A stretch of 28,552 bases of DNA from DASXYU01 sp036502295 (GTDB lineage: Bacteria; Actinomycetota; Actinomycetes; Mycobacteriales; Jatrophihabitantaceae), in the NCBI GenBank assembly GCA_036502295.1, contig DASXYU010000037.1:1-28552 (forward strand), written 5' to 3'. The position numbers were made by a program, and so were the translations under genes. This document shows, in pieces, positions 6,757 through 13,903 of the stretch (its first letter is position 1; each line of letters begins with the position of its first letter). The notes below the pieces were generated by a model. It saw only the letters and a list, made by a program, of their open reading frames with translations, did no database searches and was not told where the DNA came from.

Positions 6757-7299
6757 TTAGAGCGTCAGACGCTGGGCCTGCCAATCGTCGCGTAGCCGGG
6801 CCAGGCGCGCGCTCAACGCCAACCGCACCGAACCGTCGTCCACGGCCCCGTCCTCAAGGCGAGCCCACCAGCGCAGGCCGTCCTCCCCGGGAACCTTGCG
6901 CCCCACCAACCGGGCGGTTCCTCCCCCGACGGCCACCTGCTCGGAGTGGACGATGTTCGCCTCCACCCGCTTGCGGACAGTCGGCGGCAGATCCCTCGCC
7001 ACGGTGATCGTCACCCGCACGGGTATGCGGTCGACCAGCAGCAGGTCATCGACCACATCCGCTTCGATGACGGTGAGGACGTCGTTGTGCCACGTCGCCT
7101 TGCTGATGGACTGCCACCCGATAAGGCGATAGTCGCCCAGACCCGGCCACCAGAGGCCGCGGGGGGTCGCGGCGACAGCCGACCCCTCGGCGGTATCGGC
7201 CCAACTCACCACCCGCTCGTCCTTCGCCAACAAGGCGAGGATGTCGGCCGGTGGCTTCGACACACGTCGCGACGCAAGGCTGCTCAGCCACCGCGTCAC
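6757..7299 (-). CDS. Conserved hypothetical protein coupled to dnaG (PH-like)
   Basis: A 180-residue cytoplasmic protein of a family often found after dnaG in actinobacteria. The GTG start (7297-7299) overlaps the dnaG TGA as GTGA, a classic coupling overlap. The longer frame to 7590 lies inside dnaG and is rejected. The core has a PH-like beta pattern: ERVVSWADTAEGSAVAATPRGLWWPG, RLIGWQSISKATWHNDVLTV, then a helix PPTVRKRVEANIVHSEQV and the strands GGGTARLVGRKVPGEDGLRWWARLEDG. Function unknown. The first 17 residues (VTRWLSSLASRRVSKPP) are encoded by a copy of the dispersed palindromic repeat (7251-7292), so the N-terminus and the coupling overlap may be recent additions. Confidence 0.75.
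   Translation of the reverse strand: MTRWLSSLASRRVSKPPADILALLAKDERVVSWADTAEGSAVAATPRGLWWPGLGDYRLIGWQSISKATWHNDVLTVIEADVVDDLLLVDRIPVRVTITVARDLPPTVRKRVEANIVHSEQVAVGGGTARLVGRKVPGEDGLRWWARLEDGAVDDGSVRLALSARLARLRDDWQAQRLTL
7251..7292 (-). repeat. Palindromic repeat family 1, copy A (coding)
   Basis: On the minus strand this reads GGTGGCTGAGCAGC, then an inner palindrome CGTCGCGACG, then TGTGTCGAAGCCAC. It shares the ends GGTNGNTGAGNAGC and GTGTCGAANCNAC with copies B-F. It encodes the N-terminus of the dnaG-linked hypothetical gene. Confidence 0.75.
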
Positions 7300-9212
7300 A
7301 AGACGCCGCCGATGGCACGTTCGAGCAGATCCCGGCGGTAGCCCTCCAGCGCGACCAACTCGCCGAAGAGGCGGTTGTACTCCGCGCTGCTCTCCTGCGG
7401 ATTGATCCGCTGCAATTTCGACTTCAGCTCGACGATGAGCCGGGCAGCGACGATTTCGTGCATCCGCGCCAGCATCGAGTCCGCATAGCGCTCGTGGTCG
7501 TCCTCCGGCGCGCGCAAGGACTCCACCGCCAACCCGAGCACACCACCCTGCAAGCCGGGGACGAGGCGCTCCGCGACGGCCTGCGCCCACTCGGGGCCGG
7601 TGGCCGCGTTCGCCGCTCCCCCCGCCTCGGTGATCGCCCGCTTCACCTGCTGGTGCGCGGGCAGGGTGAAGGCGTCCTCGGTGAGCATGTCGAACTGCGG
7701 ACCGGCCACCTGCGGCATCTGCAGCGCAACCTTCAGCACCTCGCGCTCGATCGCGACGACGCCTTCGTCGAGTTTGGTGGCGATTGGTGCCGTCGCTTCG
7801 ACACGCGAGCTTTGCTCGCTACTCAGCGACCGCGCGTTGGCCTTGTCGGCGCCGCGACTGTGTCCGCCGGCAGCGGCTCGTTCCGCGCCGCGGACGCGCT
7901 GCACGATCTGCATCGGATCGTCCATGCCGACGAGCCCCGCGAGGCGCCGCGCGTACTCGTCGCGCAGCGCCCGGTCCTTGATCTGCGCCACGAGCGGGAT
8001 GCCCTTGTCGAGGGCCGTGACCCGTCCTTCGGCGGTGTCGAGGTTGAAGCGCGCCACCGTTGCCCGCAGGACGAACTCCACCAGCGGGATGCGTCGGCCC
8101 ACGAGATCGAGGACGGCCGTATCTCCCGAGGCCATCCGCAGCTCGCAGGGATCCATCCCCGTGGGCTCGATCGCCACAAATGTCTGCGCCATGAACTTCT
8201 GGTCGTCGGCGAAGGCGCGCTCGGCCGCCTTCATGCCTGCGGCGTCACCGTCGAAGGTGAAGATCACCTCGCCGGTGAAGGCATCGTTGTCCATCAGCAG
8301 GCGCCGCAGCAGTTTCACGTGCTCGGCGCCGAAGGCTGTGCCGCAGCTCGCCACGGCCGTCATCACCCCGGCGAGGTGACAGGCCATGACGTCGGTGTAT
8401 CCCTCGACGATCACGGCGCGATGCTGGCGGGCGATGTCCTTCTTCGCGAGGTCGACCCCGTAGAGCAGCTCGCTCTTCTTGTAGATCGGTGTCTCGGGAG
8501 TGTTCAGGTACTTCGCCTCGACCTTGTCGTCGTCGTACAGACGTCGTGCACCGAAACCGACCACGTCGCCCGAGACGTCCCTGATCGGCCAGAGCAAACG
8601 CCGGTGGAAGCGGTCGATGAGACCTCCCCTGCCGGATTCGCGCGCGAGCCCCCCGACGGTGAGTTCGGCGGCGGTAAATCCCTCCGCCAGCAGGTGCTTG
8701 GTGAGCGCGTCCCAGCCCGACGGCGCATAGCCACAGCCATAGGTCAGTGCCGCCGCCTCGTCAAAGCCGCGCCCGGCGAGGAACTCGCGCGCGACCTTCG
8801 CCTCGGGCGTCCGCAACTGCCCGGCGTAGAACGCCGCCGCCTCGGCGTGTGCCGCGATGAGCCGGGCCCGCTGGCCGACATTGCGGGCCGGGCCGAGCGA
8901 GGTGCCCTCCTCGTAACGCAGCTGGATGTTCTCCCGGGCCGCGAGGCGCTCCACCGCCTCGGTGAACTCGATGCGGTCGACTTCCTGCACGAATTTGATG
9001 ACGTCACCGCCGGCGCCACAGCCGAAGCAGTAGTACATGCCGCGGGCGGGCGTGACGTTGAAGGACGGCGACTTCTCGTCGTGGAAGGGGCAGAGCCCCT
9101 TCAGGTTGCCGCCACCGGCATTGCGCAGCTGCACGTGCTCGCCGACGATCTCGCCGATATCGGTCTTCTCGCGGACCAGTGCGATGTCCTCGCTCCTGAT
9201 TCGCCCGGCCAT
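7296..9212 (-). CDS. dnaG: DNA primase
   Basis: A 638-residue replicative primase that makes RNA primers at the fork. The ATG at 9210-9212 gives the standard start MAGRIRSEDIALVREKTDI; a GTG three codons upstream is possible. The zinc-binding module uses C41, H44, C62 and C65 (CPFHDEKSPSF ... YYCFGCGAGGD). The TOPRIM/polymerase core has GFGARRLYDD, AVIVEGYTDVMACHLAGV (catalytic Glu) and TFDGDAAGMKAAER (metal-binding DGD). The helicase-binding C-terminal domain follows a linker. Unusually, about 14 residues of that linker (RSLSSEQSSRVEAT) are encoded by a copy of a palindromic repeat found elsewhere in the window (7792-7831). The gene lies 10 bases after the ABC permease gene and overlaps the next gene by GTGA. 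Confidence 0.97.
   Translation of the reverse strand: MAGRIRSEDIALVREKTDIGEIVGEHVQLRNAGGGNLKGLCPFHDEKSPSFNVTPARGMYYCFGCGAGGDVIKFVQEVDRIEFTEAVERLAARENIQLRYEEGTSLGPARNVGQRARLIAAHAEAAAFYAGQLRTPEAKVAREFLAGRGFDEAAALTYGCGYAPSGWDALTKHLLAEGFTAAELTVGGLARESGRGGLIDRFHRRLLWPIRDVSGDVVGFGARRLYDDDKVEAKYLNTPETPIYKKSELLYGVDLAKKDIARQHRAVIVEGYTDVMACHLAGVMTAVASCGTAFGAEHVKLLRRLLMDNDAFTGEVIFTFDGDAAGMKAAERAFADDQKFMAQTFVAIEPTGMDPCELRMASGDTAVLDLVGRRIPLVEFVLRATVARFNLDTAEGRVTALDKGIPLVAQIKDRALRDEYARRLAGLVGMDDPMQIVQRVRGAERAAAGGHSRGADKANARSLSSEQSSRVEATAPIATKLDEGVVAIEREVLKVALQMPQVAGPQFDMLTEDAFTLPAHQQVKRAITEAGGAANAATGPEWAQAVAERLVPGLQGGVLGLAVESLRAPEDDHERYADSMLARMHEIVAARLIVELKSKLQRINPQESSAEYNRLFGELVALEGYRRDLLERAIGGVL
7792..7831 (-). 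repeat. Palindromic repeat family 1, copy B, inside dnaG
   Basis: The minus strand reads GGTCGCTGAGTAGC, with the hairpin GCGAGC-aaa-GCTCGC, then GTGTCGAAGCGAC. Its length is not a multiple of three on its own, but it is read through without a stop because the frame splits TGA as CTG-AGT. It codes for part of the primase linker. Confidence 0.8.
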
Positions 9213-9222
9213 GCGAGTCACT

Positions 9223-10062
9223 CTAATGAAGCAAGAGCTTCTCGAAACGCCTGCCGGCGAGCGCGAGCCCCACCAGGCCCATCGCCCCCAAATACACCGC
9301 CGCGATGAGCACCTGCCAGCCGAGCTGCCCCAGCGTGAGCTCCCGGATCGCCGCCACGCCCTGGTACAGCGGCGTGATCCGGACGATCCATCCGACCGCA
9401 TCCGGATAGCGCTCCACCGGGAAGAACGTCGCGGAGAAGAGGAACATCGGCATCGTCGCGATCTGGATGTACTCGAAGTCGATCCATGACCGCAGATACG
9501 TGGTCGCCGCCATGCCGACGCCGGCAAAGGCGAAGCCGACGAGCGAGGCCATCGGCCACGCGAGGATCGCCCACCCGGAATGCAGCAACCCCATCGGCCA
9601 CATGATCACCAGGAACGCCAGTGAATACGTCGATCCGCGCAGCATCGCCCAGGTGAGTTCGCCGAGCGCAACGTCCATCGCGGTCATCGGCGTCACGAGT
9701 ACCGAGTCGTACAGCTTGGAGATCTTGAGGCGGAAGTAGAGGTTGAACGTGGCATCGGCCATCGCCCCGTTCATCGCCGCGGTCGCCATCAGCGCCGGCC
9801 CGACGAAGGACGCATACGAGTACACGTGGCCGCCGACGTTGAGGCCGCTCACCAACGACCCCACCCCGACGCCGATGGAGAGGAGGTAGAAGAACGGCTC
9901 GAAGAAGCCGGAGACGAAGACGAACCAGATCCGGCTGAAGAGCCGGGCGTTGCGTTCGACCAATCGCCAATAGGCGCCGTTACGGGCGGCCGCGAAGACG
10001 GGGGTGATCCGCAGCGGAACCGTGATCCGCGGCTCGGTGATCTGTTGCGTGGTGCTCGTCAT
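9223..10062 (-). CDS. ABC-2 type exporter permease (NodJ-like), distal
   Basis: A 279-residue membrane subunit with an N-terminal cytoplasmic arm (about 45 residues) and six hydrophobic segments. It carries ABC-2 permease features: FEPFFYLLSIGVGVGSLV, the coupling-helix region RLKISKLYDSVLVTPMTAMDVALGELTWA, and SATFFPVERYPDAVGWIVRITPLYQGVAAIREL near the C-terminus, as in NodJ/DrrB proteins. The ATG at 10060-10062 overlaps the upstream permease stop as ATGA, so the two permeases are coupled and probably form a heterodimer. The cargo is unknown: drug, lipid or polysaccharide are all possible for the family. dnaG begins 10 bases after its stop, so the primase may be cotranscribed with this exporter. 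Confidence 0.88.
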   Translation of the reverse strand: MTSTTQQITEPRITVPLRITPVFAAARNGAYWRLVERNARLFSRIWFVFVSGFFEPFFYLLSIGVGVGSLVSGLNVGGHVYSYASFVGPALMATAAMNGAMADATFNLYFRLKISKLYDSVLVTPMTAMDVALGELTWAMLRGSTYSLAFLVIMWPMGLLHSGWAILAWPMASLVGFAFAGVGMAATTYLRSWIDFEYIQIATMPMFLFSATFFPVERYPDAVGWIVRITPLYQGVAAIRELTLGQLGWQVLIAAVYLGAMGLVGLALAGRRFEKLLLH

Positions 10063-10838
10063 GCCGAGAGCCGTTTCGTGAAGACGCGCGCGGCGAACCA
10101 GAACCCGACGAACAGCCAGGCCAGCAGGTACGCGACGTGCCCCAGCACCGCGAGCCAGTGCACGTGCCCCGAGGCGAAGGATCGGCTCAGGTCAACGCCG
10201 TGCCAGAGCGGCACCACGTAGGCGAGCCAGCGGATGCCCGCGGGCAGGCTCGTGATGGGAAAGAACGATCCGGAGAAGAGCATCGCCGGGACGAAGCCGA
10301 ACCGGAACAGTACCGACAACCCGCTGTCGGTGCGCAGCCACGCCGTGTAGCAGAGCAGCGGCGCGGAGAAGGCGAGCGACAGCAGCACGGCTCCAGGCAC
10401 GATGAGCGCCGCCCATGGCGACGCGATCGCTCCGAAGCAGGCGATCACCGCGAGGAAAACCGCACAGCTCACCGCCGTCCGAACCGCGACGTAGCTCAAC
10501 TGCCCGAGAACCACCTCGCGCGCAGTGAGCGGGGTGTGCACCATCGAGTGGAAGACCTTGTTCCAGACCAGCCTCCCCATCACCGGAAACGTGCACTCCA
10601 TGACCGCGAACTGCGTGGCCGCCACCGCCACCAGCGCGGGCGCGAGGAACTGCAGGTAGGTGAGTCCGCCGAGGGCGGCGCGGTGCCCGCCGTTGTCGAT
10701 GTAGGTGCCGAGCCCAACCCCCATCGCGGCGAGGTAACCGACCGGCTGCAGCACGCTGGAGAAGATCGCGCCCTTCCACGTCTGCCTGACACCGACCGCG
10801 TAGTAGTCGGCCTGCCGGATGACACCTGCAAGCGACAT
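10059..10838 (-). CDS. ABC-2 type exporter permease (NodJ-like), proximal
   Basis: A 259-residue permease with six hydrophobic segments and the same layout as its neighbour: VRQTWKGAIFSSVLQPVGYLAAMGVGLG at the first helix, FPVMGRLVWNKVFHSMVHTPLTAREVVLGQLSY as the coupling region, and SGSFFPITSLPAGIRWLAYVVPLWHGVDL before the last helices. It pairs with the 279-aa permease (ATGA overlap). Its ATG (10836-10838) overlaps the stop of the ATPase gene by one base, so all three subunits are translationally linked. The two permeases are clearly related and probably arose by duplication. Confidence 0.88.
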   Translation of the reverse strand: MSLAGVIRQADYYAVGVRQTWKGAIFSSVLQPVGYLAAMGVGLGTYIDNGGHRAALGGLTYLQFLAPALVAVAATQFAVMECTFPVMGRLVWNKVFHSMVHTPLTAREVVLGQLSYVAVRTAVSCAVFLAVIACFGAIASPWAALIVPGAVLLSLAFSAPLLCYTAWLRTDSGLSVLFRFGFVPAMLFSGSFFPITSLPAGIRWLAYVVPLWHGVDLSRSFASGHVHWLAVLGHVAYLLAWLFVGFWFAARVFTKRLSA

Positions 10839-11794
10839 CAGTCCACCAACGTCCTGCCGGTGAGGTGCAGGAAGACGTCCTCCAGCGTCGAGCGCCGCAC
10901 CAGCACGCTCTCGGGATGCACTCCTCGGCTGTGCAGCGCCGCGATCGCCGAGTCACCGTCGTCGGTGTAGAGCAAGATCCGGTCGGGCAGGGCCTCGACC
11001 CGCCCCGCGAGATCGGCCCGCTCCAGATCGGCAAAGTGCGCTTCGTACTTCGTCAGCACCAGCGCCTCGTGCCCGTCGACCGCCTCGGTGAGGGCGAAGC
11101 GCAGCTCGGCCACCTCCCGCGTCGCGTACGTGTCGATGAGTTCGCGCGGTGAACCCTCGGCCACGATGCGGCCGGAGTCCATCACCACGAGGCGGTCACA
11201 GAGTTGTTCGGCCTCATCCATGTAGTGGGTCGTGAGTACGAGCGTCACCCCGGACTGTTTGAGCCGGAAAAGGCGGTCCCAGAGGACGTGCCGTGCTTGC
11301 GGGTCGAGGCCGGTGGTGGGTTCGTCGAGCAGGACGATCTCGGGATCGTTGATGAGACTCCGCGCGATCGTCAACCGCCGTCGCATGCCGCCGGAGAGGG
11401 CGTCGACGACTACCTTCGTTTTCTCGGTGAGGTTGACGAACTCGAGCAGCTCCGCGGCCTTCGCCTTGCACTCGGCCCGGCTCATCCCGAAGTAGCGGCC
11501 ATAGACGACGAGGTTGTCGAAGCAGGTCATCTCCGGGTCGAGGGTGTCGTCCTGCGGACAGACGCCGAGGCGTGCCCTGATCGCGGGGCCGTCCTTGGCC
11601 GGATCCAAACCGAGGATGCGCAGTTCGCCGCCGCTTACCGGGCTCACCGCCGAGACCATCCGCATGGTCGAGGATTTGCCGGCACCGTTGGGCCCGAGGA
11701 AGCCGAAGGCCTCGCCACGGGCGATCTCGAAGTCGATGCCGCGGACCGCTTGGAAGTCGCCGTAATTCTTCTGGAGGTTCTTGGCTGCGATCAA
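10838..11794 (-). CDS. ABC transporter ATP-binding protein (NodI/DrrA type)
   Basis: A 318-residue ATPase that powers the two permeases. Walker A is GPNGAGKSST (about residues 34-43), the Q-loop is VCPQDDTLDPEMTC, the signature is LSGGMRRRL, Walker B is IVLLDEPTTGLDP, and the switch His is in LTTHYMDEAEQLCDR. The 95-residue C-terminal extension is typical of drug/lipid exporters of this class. The start is TTG (11792-11794): the conserved beta-1 begins right after it (IAAKNLQKNYGDFQAVRG), and an in-frame TAG at 11822-11824 leaves no ATG or GTG. No clear Shine-Dalgarno is visible, so expression may be low. It is the first gene of an exporter operon placed between dgt and dnaG. Confidence 0.93.
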   Translation of the reverse strand: MIAAKNLQKNYGDFQAVRGIDFEIARGEAFGFLGPNGAGKSSTMRMVSAVSPVSGGELRILGLDPAKDGPAIRARLGVCPQDDTLDPEMTCFDNLVVYGRYFGMSRAECKAKAAELLEFVNLTEKTKVVVDALSGGMRRRLTIARSLINDPEIVLLDEPTTGLDPQARHVLWDRLFRLKQSGVTLVLTTHYMDEAEQLCDRLVVMDSGRIVAEGSPRELIDTYATREVAELRFALTEAVDGHEALVLTKYEAHFADLERADLAGRVEALPDRILLYTDDGDSAIAALHSRGVHPESVLVRRSTLEDVFLHLTGRTLVD

Positions 11795-11860
11795 GGGCGG
11801 GGACGAATCGGCTGCCCCAACCTACCCGGCACCACCGACAGAGTTTCTTTCCTCGCCGAG

Positions 11861-11890
11861 GCCCGAGTAGCACGAAGCGCGTCTCGACGA
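11861..11890 (+). repeat. Palindromic repeat family 1, copy C (degenerate)
   Basis: Plus-strand CGAGTAGC, then CACGAAGCGC, then GTCTCGACGA, matching the GAGTAGC...GTGTCGA frame of the family with several changes. It faces copy D head to head across six bases, giving a larger inverted repeat between dgt and the ABC operon. Confidence 0.6.
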
Positions 11891-11896
11891 GCCGAA

Positions 11897-11930
11897 CTTC
11901 GACACGCGCCTTCGGCGCTACTCAGTCACC
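11897..11930 (-). repeat. Palindromic repeat family 1, copy D, supplies dgt stop
   Basis: The minus strand reads GGTGACTGAGTAGC, stem GCGCC-gaa-GGCGC, then GTGTCGAAG. The TGA in its left end (11922-11924) is the dgt stop codon. Together with copy C it could act as a terminator between dgt and the exporter. Confidence 0.75.
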
Positions 11931-13172
11931 GCGCATGCGCAGCCGCGCGTGCCAGGTGGTCGCGCTGCTGTCGGTGAGCTGGGCGACCTGGTCGATGACC
12001 ACACGCAGCCGGGCGGCGTCGTCCTCGGCCTCGTGCCACGCCCGGCCCTGCATCGGATCGAAGACCTCCGGCCCACTGGCGAGAAGGGCTTCGACGAGTT
12101 CGGCGAGTAGGCGCCGCTGCTCCGCCTGCAGCTCGTAAGCGTGCGGGCGGCGCATGACGTAGTGCACCGCCATCGCCTTCAGCAGCGCACACTCGGCGAC
12201 GATTCGCTCGGGGATGATGAGCTGCGCCCGATAGCGCCCCAGTGGCCCGGCGCCGTGCACGCCCCGGGTGGTCACGATTGCCGCCCCGGCGAAGCGTCCG
12301 GTGAGCTCACTCGTCGCACGCTTCGCGGCCGCCTGTGCGGAGTAACTGCCGTCGTAGCCGACGAGATCGCGGAGCGTCGGCAACTGCAAGAGCGCGTCGA
12401 GCACCGGAGCGAGGTCGCCGGCGGACTTCGGCGAGTACTGCGCGGCGGCGATCTCGCAGATCTGCGCACGGCCGTCCTCACTGATCGCATCGATCCGGAT
12501 CAGTCCGGCGTGCACGCCGTCCTCGACGTCATGCACCGAGTAGGCGACATCGTCGGCCCAGTCCATCACCTGCGCTTCGAGACAGCGGCGGCCGTCGGAG
12601 ACGCCCTCGCGCATCCACTCGAAGACCTCGCGGTCGTCGGCGTACACGCAGTACTTCGCCGTCCCTTGCGAGGCGCCTTCCTCCCGTCCCCAGGGGTACT
12701 TGCAGACCGCGTCGAGCGTTGCGCGGGTGAGGTTGAGACCACCCGACTCGACTTTCGCCTCCAACCGGGTGAGGACGCGGAAGGTCTGGGCATTGCCCTC
12801 GAAGCCGCCGCAATCACCAGCCACCGCATCGAGCGCCGCCTCGCCGTTGTGCCCGAAGGGCGGATGGCCGATGTCGTGGGCGAGTCCGGCGGTGTCGACG
12901 ATGTCGGGATCGCAACCCAACGCGGCACCGATCTCGCGTCCGATCTGGGCCACCTCGAGCGAGTGCGTCAGCCGGGTGCGGGGAAAGTCGTCCTCCCCCG
13001 GCACGCGCACCTGGGTCTTGTCCGCGAGCCGGCGGAATGCGTAGGAATGCAGCACGCGGGCCCGGTCGCGTTCGAACGGACTGCGTGCGTCCGCGGCAGC
13101 AGCGGCGCCGGCGCGCTTGCCCGGCTCGGCGACGCGGCGGGCCTCGTCCTGCGCACCGTAGGGATACCGCAC
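11922..13172 (-). CDS. dgt: Deoxyguanosinetriphosphate triphosphohydrolase-like protein (HD domain)
   Basis: A 416-residue dNTP triphosphohydrolase that cleaves dNTPs to nucleoside and triphosphate and helps set dNTP pools. The GTG at 13170-13172 gives the usual N-terminus, with SPFERDRARVLHSYAFRRLADKTQV. The HD metal site is spread over RTRLTHSLEVAQIGR, then GLAHDIGHPPFGHNGE, and the later DWADDVAYSVHDVEDG. These are the H...HD...D ligands of the family, all intact. It follows ybjN after 16 bases and is probably in its operon. In mycobacteria dgt and dnaG are adjacent; here an ABC exporter separates them. The TGA stop belongs to a palindromic repeat. Confidence 0.93.
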   Translation of the reverse strand: MRYPYGAQDEARRVAEPGKRAGAAAAADARSPFERDRARVLHSYAFRRLADKTQVRVPGEDDFPRTRLTHSLEVAQIGREIGAALGCDPDIVDTAGLAHDIGHPPFGHNGEAALDAVAGDCGGFEGNAQTFRVLTRLEAKVESGGLNLTRATLDAVCKYPWGREEGASQGTAKYCVYADDREVFEWMREGVSDGRRCLEAQVMDWADDVAYSVHDVEDGVHAGLIRIDAISEDGRAQICEIAAAQYSPKSAGDLAPVLDALLQLPTLRDLVGYDGSYSAQAAAKRATSELTGRFAGAAIVTTRGVHGAGPLGRYRAQLIIPERIVAECALLKAMAVHYVMRRPHAYELQAEQRRLLAELVEALLASGPEVFDPMQGRAWHEAEDDAARLRVVIDQVAQLTDSSATTWHARLRMRGD

Positions 13173-13188
13173 TTTCCGCAGACCTGTC

Positions 13189-13686
13189 CTAGACCTGTTC
13201 GTCGACCCACTCAGCGAAGCGCATGAGTGTGTCGATCCACATGCCGACCGTGTACTTCATCTGCTCGCGGGTGGCGCCGATCTCGAAGTCCTGGCACTGC
13301 TCGGCGCAGATGCCGACCATGCCGTCGTCGGGCAGGACGGTGTAGACCTTCGGGAAGAGCTTGCTGCGATTCCACTCGTCGAGCATCAGCGCCAGCGCGG
13401 AGCGCGACTCGACCTCGAAGCGGCGGTTCATGTAGAGGCGGGCTTGCAGGACCTCGTTCTGTTCGCCGTAGAAGAAGAAGTAGACGCTCCACTTCTCCCA
13501 GCGGACGACGAGGTCGCCGTCGTCATCGAGTTGATGACGCAGGCCGAACTCGTCGAGGAGCTGCTGCACGAGCACCGGCGAGGGTAGGACGAGTGTGCCG
13601 CCGCCGGTCGAGGAGGCGTGTCGGTTCCTGGCGCCGCGCACCGTCAACGCGGGCTGCGCATCAGACCGGGAGCGGCGGAAGAACAC
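13189..13686 (-). CDS. YbjN domain-containing protein
   Basis: A 165-residue protein of the YbjN family (type III secretion chaperone-like fold), whose role in actinobacteria is not established. The N-terminal 30 residues are basic and probably disordered. The domain covers residues about 35-160: LVQQLLDEFGLRHQLDDDGDLVVRWEKWSVYFFFYGEQNEVLQARLYM, then a helix ALALMLDEWNRSKLFPKVYTVL, then a strand VGICAEQCQDFEIGATREQMKYTVGMWIDTLMRFAEWV. GTG 13684-13686 is chosen because TACCGT lies six bases upstream, in line with a leaderless transcript. It is first in an apparent ybjN-dgt operon. Confidence 0.85.
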   Translation of the reverse strand: MFFRRSRSDAQPALTVRGARNRHASSTGGGTLVLPSPVLVQQLLDEFGLRHQLDDDGDLVVRWEKWSVYFFFYGEQNEVLQARLYMNRRFEVESRSALALMLDEWNRSKLFPKVYTVLPDDGMVGICAEQCQDFEIGATREQMKYTVGMWIDTLMRFAEWVDEQV

Positions 13687-13692
13687 ACCACG

Positions 13693-13720
13693 ACGGTACC
13701 GGGTGCGGACGACAGGTCAG
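13693..13720 (-). promoter_or_regulatory. Leaderless promoter of ybjN-dgt
   Basis: On the minus strand CTGACC (13720-13715) is a 4/6 match to TTGACA. A 16-base spacer leads to TACCGT (13698-13693), a full TANNNT -10. Six bases later comes the GTG start of ybjN, so the transcript would begin at the start codon. Confidence 0.45.
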
Positions 13721-13903
13721 CTGCCGGCGATGACGACCACCTTGTACTTCAGCGTCGGCACCGGGTAGGAGGAGAGGGTCGGAAGCGTCGCGGTTCCGGT
13801 GACCTGAAGAATGGCCCTGCCACAGGAAGTCCGCGCTGGCGAGCGTGACGATCGTCGCCGGTGGTCGAGTTCGGGATGGCGGCGATCGCGGCGCCGGTGC
13901 TGC

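Noticed and set aside
7251..9308. 685-codon plus-strand reading frame opposite dnaG
   Set aside because: It is antisense to a complete, motif-bearing primase. Long antisense frames are expected at this GC content, and the translation is His/Arg/Asp-rich with no recognisable domain.
12141..13226. 361-codon plus-strand frame opposite dgt
   Set aside because: Antisense to dgt with its intact HD motifs; no plausible start signals or domain.
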